DNA of 5,033 bases from Chloroflexota bacterium (GCA_003520455.1 DOUV01000669.1:1-5033), one strand, 5' to 3'; positions 1-5,033 are shown, numbered from the stretch's first letter. Numbers and translations are program-made. Notes: a model not told the origin generated them from the letters alone.

Positions 1-874
1 CATTCGGGGTCGAACGGACCTCCCCCCCGGCCGATTCGCGCGGGGCGGCCATCCAGGCCAGCGCCAGCTCGCGGGCCAGCGAGCCGATCCGCTCTTGAAG
101 ACGCAAGGAGTGGACAAACAGATCGCTTGCAGGGTCGGCATCCAGAGTGCGGTGGAAAGCCTGGAGCTCACTCAAGCGGCTCCCAATCGGAAGCCGGAAG
201 CCCGGCGCGGGTCGCCCGGCGAGCGGGGGCGGAAGGTTGGCCAGCGGCAGGCTCTGCTGGTAGGTGCCTTGACCCAGAGCGGCGCGCACCCGCGCGCGGA
301 GCGCGGCCAGGTCCTGCGCATTGGTCACCACGTTGAGGTCATCGGTGTCGACGACCAGCAGCGGGGTGCCGGTATAGCTGGCGAAGAACTCGTCGTAGGC
401 ACGAGCGAGATTGGCGATGTATTCGCGCGGCATGCCGCGCTCGTAGGGGCGGTCACGCGCCGCGATGCGGGCCATCAGGGTATCGACGGAGGCCCGCAGG
501 TAGATAACCAGGTCGGGGGCGGCGGTGTGCTCGGCCAAGGTATGGTAGAGGGTCTCGTAGGTTGCCAACTCGTCGCCGGCCAGATTCAGGCGCGCGAAGA
601 GGTGGTCCTTTGCGAAGAGATAGTCACTCAGCAGGGGAATGCGCCCGGCGAAGCCGCGGATCTTGACCTGTTGGCGATAACGGCTGAGCAGGAAGAAAAT
701 CTGGGTCTGGAAAGCGTAGCGCTCGCGGTCGGCGTAGAAGCTGGCGAGAAAGGGATTCTCCTCGAAGACTTCCAGCATCAGGCGCGCTTCGAACTCTGGT
801 TGGAGGAGTCGTGCCAGGGTCGTCTTCCCGACGCCGATCACGCCTTCAATGGCGATATAGAGCGGTGCGACCAC
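1..874 (-). CDS. Deoxynucleoside kinase with C-terminal extension (partial, 3' end outside window)
   Basis: This cytoplasmic enzyme family phosphorylates deoxynucleosides (deoxyadenosine/deoxyguanosine type) at the 5' position using ATP, in dNTP salvage. From a GTG start at 874 the frame is open for 291 codons to the edge. A Walker A loop GVIGVGKT lies at residues 11-18. The family signature EENPFLASFY is at 38-47, followed by RYAFQTQIFFLLSRYRQ at 52-68, LLSDYLFAKD at 81-90, PDLVIYLRAS at 120-129 and an arginine-rich lid RDRPYERGM at 140-148. GTG 874 is preferred because GAGGAG lies 10 bases upstream; an in-frame ATG at 919 has no Shine-Dalgarno and would add 15 residues ahead of the usual N-terminus. 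Family members normally end near residue 210-220. Here at least 80 residues follow, including a helical stretch (about 233-273) with a weak MazG-like look. A run of seven C on the plus strand near position 22 makes the last residues sensitive to sequencing error. The kinase call is secure; the exact substrate is not. Confidence 0.93.
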   Translation of the reverse strand, partial: MVAPLYIAIEGVIGVGKTTLARLLQPEFEARLMLEVFEENPFLASFYADRERYAFQTQIFFLLSRYRQQVKIRGFAGRIPLLSDYLFAKDHLFARLNLAGDELATYETLYHTLAEHTAAPDLVIYLRASVDTLMARIAARDRPYERGMPREYIANLARAYDEFFASYTGTPLLVVDTDDLNVVTNAQDLAALRARVRAALGQGTYQQSLPLANLPPPLAGRPAPGFRLPIGSRLSELQAFHRTLDADPASDLFVHSLRLQERIGSLARELALAWMAAPRESAGGEVRSTPN

Positions 875-884
875 GCGATGCGTT

Positions 885-890
885 CTCCTC
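885..890 (-). promoter_or_regulatory. Shine-Dalgarno for the deoxynucleoside kinase
   Basis: GAGGAG on the minus strand, 10 bases before the GTG at 874. It decides the start in favour of GTG 874 over the in-frame ATG at 919. The 77-base gap to the upstream GGDEF-EAL gene shows no terminator-like hairpin, so co-transcription of the two minus-strand genes is possible. Confidence 0.6.
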
Positions 891-951
891 TTCTGAATAC
901 CTGTGAGGATACGTAGCATATCGGGAGGTGGCGCTTTTGGCAATTTGGAGA

Positions 952-2490
952 TCAAACGTTCGATGGACGAGGCTCGATCGACGCGTTGTCTGTGGCCGCC
1001 GGAGGAGCGGGCGCCGCTTTCTCGGTGTGCAACCCGAGCTCCACGGCAATGGCAGAAGGCCCAGGCGCTTCCAGGAAGAGGGTCTGGACCTCGGCCGGCG
1101 GCACTGCGGGGCTGAGGAGGAAGCCCTGCACTCCATGGCATCCGATCTGGCGCAGAAACTGGAGTTGTGCCCTGGTTTCTACACCTTCGGCGACGACCCG
1201 CATCTGCAAGCTGTGGGCCAGAGTGGTAATCGCTCTGACGATTACCGCCTTATCGGGCGTGTTTTCGGCGCTGGCACGGATGTAGCGGACAAAAGAGCGG
1301 TCGATCTTGAGAGTGTCGATCGGGAGATGCTGCAAGTATGCCAGTGATGAGTAGCCGGTGCCGAAGTCGTCGATGGCGATACGGACCCCCAAGGTCTGGA
1401 GTCTCGCCAGCTTCAAAGCCGTATCTTGGGTATTATACATCAGCATGCTCTCGGTGAGCTCGAGCTCGAGCAGGTGTGGCTCCAGCCCGCTCTGCTCCAG
1501 TGCCCTGGCGGTCACTTCGACAAAGTCGGGCCGCGTAAACTGCAGCGCCGAGACATTCACCGCCACCTTGACGGCGGGGTGGCCGTCCCGCTGCCAGACT
1601 TTACTCTGTTGGCACGCCTCGCGCAGGGCCCATGTTCCGATCGAGATGATCAGGCCACTCTCCTCAGCCATGGGGATAAACGTGGCCGGGGAGATCATGC
1701 CGAAGCCGAGGCGGTGCCAGCGCAGGAGTGCTTCCAGCCCCACCACCTGGCCGATCCTCAGGTCGAATTGCGGCTGGTAGTACAGCGTGAGCTCCCCCCG
1801 CTCGACAGCCTGGTAGAGCTGGCGCTCGAGTTTGAGGCGCTCGAGGGTCGCTGTGTCCACCTCGGTGGAGTAGAACTGGTACTCGTTCTTGCCCTGCTCC
1901 TTCGCGCGATACATGGCGCTGTCGGCCTTGCGGAGCAACTCCGTCACATCCTGGCCGTCGTCGGGGAAGAGACTGATCCCGATACTGCCGGTCACGAAGA
2001 GCTCGTGCCCTTCCACCTCGAAGGGGGTTTTGAGCGCATCGAGGAGCTTCTCAGCCACTCGCGCGGCTCCCTGTGGATCTTTGAGTTCAGTCGCGACGAG
2101 GGTGAATTCATCGCCTCCCATACGCGCGATGGTGTCGGTGCGCCGGACCCGACGCTCCAGGCGCCACGCGACCTGTTGGAGGAGCGAGTCGCCGACGGCG
2201 TGTCCCAGGGTGTCGTTGATCAACTTGAAGCGATCCAGGTCCACGAAGAGCAGCGCCAGTAACTCCGCGCGCCGCGCCGCCTGGGCGATCGCCTGCTGCA
2301 GACGATCTTCGAACAGCACCCGGTTGGGGAGCCCGGTGAGGCTGTCGTGCTGGGCCTGGTACGCGAGCCGGTCGGTGAGTTGGCGCTGCTCGATCGCGAT
2401 GGCGGCCAGGTAGCCGGCCATTTCGAGGAGCGTCCGTTCGTCGCCATCGGGCTCCCGCGGCTCGCGGTCGTACATTGCGAACGTTCCCAA
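952..2490 (-). CDS. GGDEF-EAL cyclic-di-GMP turnover protein, N-terminally truncated
   Basis: This protein is predicted to make and/or degrade the second messenger cyclic-di-GMP. Numbering is from a TTG at 2490. Residues 1-37 are the tail of a GAF domain. The GGDEF domain (about 41-209) has the DxLTGLPNR entry motif (49-57), an intact GGDEF active site (125-129) and an RxxD inhibitory site (116-119) five residues before it. The EAL domain (about 222-475) keeps EAL (253-255), N312, E344 in ELTES, DDFGTGYSS (374-382), K395 in KIDRSF, E435 in AEGVET and QGF (455-457). Both activities therefore look possible, although in many such tandem proteins one domain is regulatory. A Pro/Ala-rich tail (about 476-512) ends the protein. 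The start is uncertain: TTG 2490 and ATG 2475 both lack a good Shine-Dalgarno, and an in-frame TGA lies at 2530-2532. No transmembrane segment is seen. Domain assignment is secure; whether this truncated version is expressed is not. Confidence 0.9.
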   Translation of the reverse strand: MGTFAMYDREPREPDGDERTLLEMAGYLAAIAIEQRQLTDRLAYQAQHDSLTGLPNRVLFEDRLQQAIAQAARRAELLALLFVDLDRFKLINDTLGHAVGDSLLQQVAWRLERRVRRTDTIARMGGDEFTLVATELKDPQGAARVAEKLLDALKTPFEVEGHELFVTGSIGISLFPDDGQDVTELLRKADSAMYRAKEQGKNEYQFYSTEVDTATLERLKLERQLYQAVERGELTLYYQPQFDLRIGQVVGLEALLRWHRLGFGMISPATFIPMAEESGLIISIGTWALREACQQSKVWQRDGHPAVKVAVNVSALQFTRPDFVEVTARALEQSGLEPHLLELELTESMLMYNTQDTALKLARLQTLGVRIAIDDFGTGYSSLAYLQHLPIDTLKIDRSFVRYIRASAENTPDKAVIVRAITTLAHSLQMRVVAEGVETRAQLQFLRQIGCHGVQGFLLSPAVPPAEVQTLFLEAPGPSAIAVELGLHTEKAAPAPPAATDNASIEPRPSNV

Positions 2491-2529
2491 GAGCTGGCCG
2501 AGCCCAGAAACGATCGGATAGTCCTTCCG
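2380..2529 (-). other. Remnant of a GAF sensor domain at the front of the GGDEF-EAL frame
   Basis: The frame between the TGA at 2530-2532 and the GGDEF domain encodes YPIVSGLGQLLGTFAMYDRE, then PREPDGDERTLLEMAGYLAA and IAIEQ. This is the characteristic last strand and C-terminal helix of GAF domains that precede GGDEF modules. The first 100 or more residues of a GAF domain are absent. None of the three minus-strand frames between 2533 and about 2700 reads like GAF sequence, so a single frameshift would not restore it. Deletion or rearrangement is the simpler reading. Confidence 0.7.
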
Positions 2530-2589
2530 TCAAGAGGAAAATTTAACCAAGCGAAGGTTGGAGGATGTCGCGACGGCGCTCCGTCCACC

Positions 2590-2615
2590 AAAAGGCGGAG
2601 TGGGCTCAGCCGCCT
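2590..2615 (-). terminator. Weak terminator-like hairpin on the minus strand
   Basis: AGGCGG (2593-2598) and CCGCCT (2610-2615) form a perfect 6-bp stem with an 11-base loop. On the minus strand the stem runs into four T (2593-2590). It lies upstream of the truncated GGDEF-EAL frame, so it could end a minus-strand transcript entering from the sigma-factor region, or be left over from a vanished gene. The short T-run and long loop make it marginal. Confidence 0.3.
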
Positions 2616-2630
2616 GCCGCATGCAATCCG

Positions 2631-2644
2631 AGCACAGATGTGCT
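2631..2644. promoter_or_regulatory. Perfect inverted repeat, possible operator
   Basis: AGCACA and TGTGCT are exact reverse complements separated by GA. The palindrome is centred about 45 bases upstream of the -35 element of the candidate sigma-gene promoter, in the divergent intergenic region. Its size fits a dimeric regulator site, but no regulator is identified in the window, and a 6-bp repeat can arise by chance. Confidence 0.3.
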
Positions 2645-2679
2645 ACCCTCAGTCTAAGGCAATCTCCGCGAGCCCGGTC

Positions 2680-2706
2680 GCAACCTGTCCTGAGTCATTG
2701 CGTATA
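2680..2706 (+). promoter_or_regulatory. ECF-type promoter of the sigma-factor operon (probable autoregulation)
   Basis: GCAACC (2680-2685) and CGTATA (2701-2706) match the AAC -35 core and CGT -10 core known for ECF sigma promoters, with 16 bases between AAC and CGT, the usual spacing. A start of transcription near 2713 would leave a leader of about 38 bases before ATG 2751. ECF genes commonly transcribe themselves, and a similar pair recurs at 3945-3972. Confidence 0.6.
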
Positions 2707-2750
2707 GGATTGTGACCTGGGGCTCGTCGTTGTGTGAGGGACAAGTCACG

Positions 2751-3374
2751 ATGACGGTAAACGAACAGCAGGAGCGGGCCTGGGTTGAGGCTGCCTTGCG
2801 CGGCAACACGGATGCCTTTGCGCAATTGGTTGCGGCATATGCCGACCCAGTGTACAACCTGTGCTACCGGATGCTTGGCGATCCTGCCGAGGCGGAGGAT
2901 GCGGCTCAGGAGACCTTCATCAGGGTTTACTCGCGGTTGGATACCTACGATAGTTCTCGCAAGCTCGTCTCGTGGGTTCTCTCGATCGCGTCGCACCACT
3001 GTATCGATCGTATTCGCCGGCGCCGCCTCCAGACGGTCTCAGTTGACGATCTGCCGCCCTGGGAGCCGCTGGTGGGCGATCAACCGGGACCCGAACGCCG
3101 CTATCTCGACCGCGAGCGTGAGGCGCGGGTGCAGGCGCTGCTGCACTTCCTTCCGCCGCACTATCGCCTGCCGGTCGTGCTCCACTACTGGCACGATCTC
3201 TCCTACCAGGAGATCGCCGAAACCATGGATACGACAGTGAGTGCGGTCAAGAGTCGCCTCCACCGCGCCCGATTGATGTTGGTCGAGGCGATGAACCAGC
3301 AGGCGCCCGATCTGGTACCAAGAAATCATGCGGTTTCTCAATCGACCCGAGGTGAGCATGTGGGGGTTTCTTGA
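2751..3374 (+). CDS. ECF-family RNA polymerase sigma factor
   Basis: This 207-residue cytoplasmic sigma factor directs RNA polymerase to an extracytoplasmic-stress regulon. Region 2 spans about residues 22-92, with the core-binding segment EDAAQETFIRVY (49-60) and the -10 recognition helix ending in the basic run RIRRRR (87-92). A linker with DLPPWEPL (100-107) leads to region 4 (about 125-178), whose helix-turn-helix reads LSYQEIAETMD then TTVSAVKSRLHRAR. About 30 residues trail beyond region 4 and are not recognised. ATG 2751 is chosen because GAGGG lies 10 bases upstream and the protein then begins at the usual distance before region 2. An in-frame GTG at 2712 would sit almost on the predicted transcription start. 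The next gene, an anti-sigma factor, begins one base after its stop, the standard arrangement for regulated ECF factors. The subgroup within the ECF family cannot be assigned by eye. Confidence 0.95.
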   Translation: MTVNEQQERAWVEAALRGNTDAFAQLVAAYADPVYNLCYRMLGDPAEAEDAAQETFIRVYSRLDTYDSSRKLVSWVLSIASHHCIDRIRRRRLQTVSVDDLPPWEPLVGDQPGPERRYLDREREARVQALLHFLPPHYRLPVVLHYWHDLSYQEIAETMDTTVSAVKSRLHRARLMLVEAMNQQAPDLVPRNHAVSQSTRGEHVGVS

Positions 3375-3375
3375 G

Positions 3376-3933
3376 ATGACGTGCAATGAGATCAGTGAGT
3401 TGATGGCGCTGGCTTTGGACCAGCCGCTCGACGAGCGGGCCCGCTCGGGCCTGCGAGCTCATCTGCAGGGCTGCGGCAATTGCCGGCGTCTCTGGAGTGC
3501 TTTTCAGGAGGTCGATCGGCTCTTCCGTGCCTCGCCATTGGCGACGGCGCCGCCCGGATTCACGGCGCGAACCGTGGCCGTGACCCTGGCCCGCAAGCGG
3601 CGCGATTCTATGATTTTGGGTGGCATCGCGCTCTTGTGGGCAATGTTCGTGGTGGTTGGGCTGCTCTTGATGTCGATACTCGATAGCTCGGGGATCATCA
3701 TCGGGTTATTGGGGCAGCCCACCGTGCTGACGCAGGCGCCGCAATGGGTCGGGCTACTGGGCGAGGTCCTCCTCAACCTGGGGCAAATGGCGTGGAGCCT
3801 GGTCTGGCTGCTACGGCAGATCGCTTCACTGCCGGCCGTCGCGCTCACGCTGTTGTTGGCGATGAGCAGTGGCCTGGTCGTCCTGATCGTGTTGATGCGC
3901 ACCGGCCAGCAGCCGGCGCCCAGCTTGCTCTAG
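3376..3933 (+). CDS. Membrane anti-sigma factor with zinc-finger (ZAS / zf-HC2) domain
   Basis: This protein is predicted to bind and sequester the upstream sigma factor at the membrane. From ATG 3376 it has 185 residues. The N-terminal anti-sigma domain shows C3 and the H29-x3-C33-x2-C36 pattern (HLQGCGNC) typical of zinc-binding anti-sigma factors. A first membrane helix spans about 79-102 (preceded by the basic RKRR), a moderately hydrophobic stretch runs about 123-146, and another strong helix spans about 149-174. There is no large extracytoplasmic sensor domain, only short loops. The sigma stop (TGA 3372-3374) and this ATG are one base apart, implying translational coupling. ATG 3358 is a real alternative: GAGGTGA lies close before it and would add six residues and overlap the sigma gene. 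How the signal is sensed is not visible; regulated proteolysis or conformational change are both possible. Confidence 0.87.
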   Translation: MTCNEISELMALALDQPLDERARSGLRAHLQGCGNCRRLWSAFQEVDRLFRASPLATAPPGFTARTVAVTLARKRRDSMILGGIALLWAMFVVVGLLLMSILDSSGIIIGLLGQPTVLTQAPQWVGLLGEVLLNLGQMAWSLVWLLRQIASLPAVALTLLLAMSSGLVVLIVLMRTGQQPAPSLL

Positions 3934-3944
3934 CCGTTGCCGTT

Positions 3945-3972
3945 GCAACCGATATTCCTCATCTCGCGTACT
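3945..3972 (+). promoter_or_regulatory. Second ECF-type promoter, ahead of the YccF-like gene
   Basis: GCAACC (3945-3950) and CGTACT (3967-3972) repeat the elements found before the sigma gene, with 17 rather than 16 bases between AAC and CGT. It sits in the only sizeable gap of the plus-strand operon. Transcription would start near 3979, giving a leader of roughly 55 bases. The identical GCAACC hexamer is the main support; the -10 matches only in CGTA. Confidence 0.42.
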
Positions 3973-3985
3973 GTCTGATGGTGGA

Positions 3986-4021
3986 AGGAGGTTCTCGGTC
4001 GCCGCCGTCACGAAGCGGCGG
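3986..4021 (+). other. Leader with orphan Shine-Dalgarno and GC hairpin
   Basis: AGGAGGT (3986-3992) is a near-perfect ribosome-binding sequence but no ATG, GTG or TTG follows at a usable distance. Just downstream, CCGCCG (4002-4007) can pair with CGGCGG (4016-4021) around an 8-base loop; an alternative 6-bp register (4000-4005 with 4015-4020) is also possible. No T-run follows, so it is not an intrinsic terminator. It lies immediately before the start of the YccF-like gene and would be in its leader RNA. Confidence 0.3.
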
Positions 4022-4035
4022 GCGAGGGCGAGTCA

Positions 4036-4494
4036 ATGCTGTCGGCGGTGGAGTCTGAGGTGGAGTCCATGCCTGTTGCCGCGCAATCACGAGCCGGGCC
4101 CGGCTTCCCGGTTCGGGTGCTCTGGTTCGTCTTGATCGGATGGTGGGCCACGTTTCTTTGCATCAACGTGGCTTGGTTATTGAATGCTACGATCATCTTC
4201 CTCCCTATCGGCCTCTGGATGTTGAACCGCGTGCCAAAGGTACTCACCCTGCAACCCGAGCGCACTGTCCTCGTGGGGCGTTCCACCCGAGGCGGCGATC
4301 TTCCCCGGCAGCCGCGGGCGGTGCCACAGGAGGCCTTCGTGGTGCGCGCGCTATGGTTCGTGCTGGTGGGGTGGTGGCTGAGTTTGATATGGGCCAACCT
4401 GGCCTGGGCGGCAGCGGCTACGATCATTCTGCTCCCGGTGAGTGTCTGGTTGCTCAACCGGCTCCCGGCGGTGACGACGTTGCACCGTCATTGA
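4036..4494 (+). CDS. Small membrane protein with two YccF-like (DUF307-type) repeats
   Basis: This predicted inner-membrane protein of 152 residues has unknown biochemical role. It consists of a polar N-terminus (1-24), repeat one (26-72), a polar, arginine-containing linker (about 73-101) and repeat two (103-149). Each repeat starts VR.LWFVL.GWW, continues through N..AW, ATII and LP, and ends W.LNR.P.V.TL; this resembles the YccF domain, where GWW is followed by an IIG-P turn. By hand count 27 of 47 aligned positions are identical without gaps. Each repeat likely forms a helical hairpin. ATG 4036 has GAGGG 7 bases upstream; ATG 4069 has GAGGT 7 bases upstream and would remove only the acidic N-terminal 11 residues, so the start is undecided. 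It follows the anti-sigma gene by 102 bases, with its own promoter-like site, and precedes an exported envelope protein by 42 bases, suggesting a role in envelope homeostasis. Confidence 0.85.
   Translation: MLSAVESEVESMPVAAQSRAGPGFPVRVLWFVLIGWWATFLCINVAWLLNATIIFLPIGLWMLNRVPKVLTLQPERTVLVGRSTRGGDLPRQPRAVPQEAFVVRALWFVLVGWWLSLIWANLAWAAAATIILLPVSVWLLNRLPAVTTLHRH
4111..4251 (+). repeat. Intragenic repeat, copy 1 (YccF-like unit)
   Basis: This encodes residues 26-72 of the YccF-like protein. It aligns without gaps to copy 2, exactly 231 bases (77 codons) downstream. Conservation is much clearer in protein than in DNA, so the duplication is old. Confidence 0.75.
4342..4482 (+). repeat. Intragenic repeat, copy 2 (YccF-like unit)
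   Basis: This encodes residues 103-149 of the YccF-like protein. It differs from copy 1 mostly in the middle of the first helix, where the AWLLN segment of copy 1 becomes AWAAA, while the GWW, ATII, LP and LNR positions are kept. Confidence 0.75.
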
Positions 4495-4524
4495 TACCGA
4501 CCCTGTCCAGGAGATGAACCAAGA

Positions 4525-4531
4525 GAGGTGA
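4525..4531 (+). promoter_or_regulatory. Shine-Dalgarno for the exported bactofilin-like gene
   Basis: GAGGTGA, with 7 bases between GAGGT and the ATG at 4537, fixes that start. An ATG at 4514 upstream opens only a five-codon frame that stops within this site. Confidence 0.6.
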
Positions 4532-4536
4532 GCCGT

Positions 4537-5033
4537 ATGAATCGTTTCAAATCGCGTTTCTCGCTCCCAATTGTGTTGGCACTCTTGCTCCTGATGCTCT
4601 CGAACGCCAGCCTCTACGCTCAAGGACCGGGCGTCCAGGTGGGCGACAAAACTGTCTTCGGCGGGAGTTACGTGTTGGCCTCGGGCGAGCGTTTGAAAGG
4701 GAGTCTGACCGTATTTGGTGGGACGGCCCAGATCGAACAGGATGCCACGGTTGAAGGCGATGTCGCCATCATGGGTGGGAGCGCGGTGGTCGACGGTCGC
4801 ATCACCGGCGATGTGGCCGTCTTCGGTGGGCGTCTCCGACTGGGCCCGAGTGCAGTGATTGAGGGCGACCTGGCGGCCTTTGGGGCGGTGGACCGGGCGC
4901 CGGGCGCGCGCGTTCTCGGCAGCGAAACGAGCCCCAACTTCCGGTTCGCGCTCCCCGGATTCGGCCCGGGTGGGCCGCCGCCGGTGGTGGTCGGGCGTGA
5001 GGGACCGGGTAACTTCCTCTTGCGGCTCATCTG
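4537..5033 (+). CDS. Exported bactofilin-like beta-helical repeat protein (partial, 3' end outside window)
   Basis: The frame is open for 165 codons to the right edge. The N-terminus is a clear signal peptide: basic MNRFKSR, a hydrophobic core (about 9-21) and a probable cleavage after YAQ or YA near residues 27-29. The mature part shows a repeating short-strand pattern in which VFGG or a variant recurs about every 17-19 residues: VFGG 40-43, VFGG 59-62, IMGG 78-81, VFGG 95-98 and AFG 114-116, each preceded by a G-[DS]-[VL] step such as EGDVAIMGG. This is the style of bactofilins and related polymer-forming proteins that fold as a right-handed beta-helix. A Gly/Pro-rich segment (about 139-150) follows, and LLRLI at the edge may start a membrane segment, as is common in this architecture. 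Its place in a sigma/anti-sigma operon suggests an envelope-associated scaffold. The repeat fold is well supported; the function is inferred. Confidence 0.85.
   Translation, partial: MNRFKSRFSLPIVLALLLLMLSNASLYAQGPGVQVGDKTVFGGSYVLASGERLKGSLTVFGGTAQIEQDATVEGDVAIMGGSAVVDGRITGDVAVFGGRLRLGPSAVIEGDLAAFGAVDRAPGARVLGSETSPNFRFALPGFGPGGPPPVVVGREGPGNFLLRLI

Noticed and set aside
95..916. Long plus-strand open frame of 273 codons
   Set aside because: It lies entirely opposite the deoxynucleoside kinase, whose motifs are unmistakable; the composition (many Gly, Val, Gln, Glu) is that of an antisense shadow in GC-rich DNA.
1456..1470. Tandem GAGCTC/CTCGAG repeat
   Set aside because: It encodes the Leu-Glu run of the conserved ELTES motif of the EAL domain; codon usage explains it.
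1426..2262. Plus-strand open frame of 278 codons
   Set aside because: It is opposite the conserved GGDEF and EAL domains and has no recognisable domain or Shine-Dalgarno.
2512..2534. TTGACG on the minus strand as a sigma-70 -35 box for the GGDEF-EAL gene
   Set aside because: No acceptable -10 hexamer occurs 16-18 bases downstream; TTTCTG is a poor match.
3744..4058. Plus-strand frame overlapping the anti-sigma end and running through the gap
   Set aside because: It is out of frame with the anti-sigma gene, overlaps its membrane helices and encodes low-complexity Gly/Arg sequence.
4008..4457. Minus-strand frame with internal repeated segments
   Set aside because: Its repeats simply mirror the duplicated YccF-like units on the plus strand.
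4455..4480. CAACC ... ACGT as a third ECF promoter ahead of the exported protein
   Set aside because: The AAC-CGT distance is 19 bases, too long, and the site lies inside the YccF-like coding region.
4668..5030. Minus-strand frame rich in Pro, Ser and Arg
   Set aside because: It is the antisense of the repeated bactofilin-like gene; the Pro-rich composition is the complement of Gly codons.

Overview
The window reads like a GC-rich bacterial chromosome, most plausibly a member of the Chloroflexota. This is an inference from three things: the style of the deoxynucleoside kinase, a duplicated YccF-type membrane protein, and an ECF sigma operon ending in an exported bactofilin-like protein. No rRNA, tRNA, CRISPR array or insertion sequence is visible. 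Coding density is high, and the longest gene-free stretch is about 220 bases.

Left half, minus strand (1-2530). A deoxynucleoside kinase runs off the left edge. It carries an unusual C-terminal extension that faintly resembles a MazG-type nucleotide pyrophosphohydrolase. Upstream of it, 77 bases away and on the same strand, is a GGDEF-EAL protein for cyclic-di-GMP turnover. Both of its catalytic domains keep their signature residues. However, the reading frame begins inside the last strand of a GAF sensor domain, directly after an in-frame stop, so the sensor half appears to have been lost.

Centre (2530-2750). This divergent intergenic region holds a perfect 6-bp inverted repeat, a hairpin with a short T-run on the minus strand, and a good ECF-type promoter (GCAACC ... 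CGTATA) facing right.

Right half, plus strand (2751-5033). A probable envelope-stress operon contains an ECF sigma factor, a zinc-finger (HxxxCxxC) membrane anti-sigma factor coupled to it across one base, a small membrane protein made of two YccF-like repeats, and an exported protein with bactofilin-like beta-helical repeats that runs off the right edge. A second promoter-like site (GCAACC ... CGTACT) resembling the one before the sigma gene lies in the 102-base gap ahead of the YccF-like gene. The simplest model is that the sigma factor drives its own operon and reinforces the two envelope genes through this internal promoter, while the anti-sigma factor holds it at the membrane until a signal arrives.
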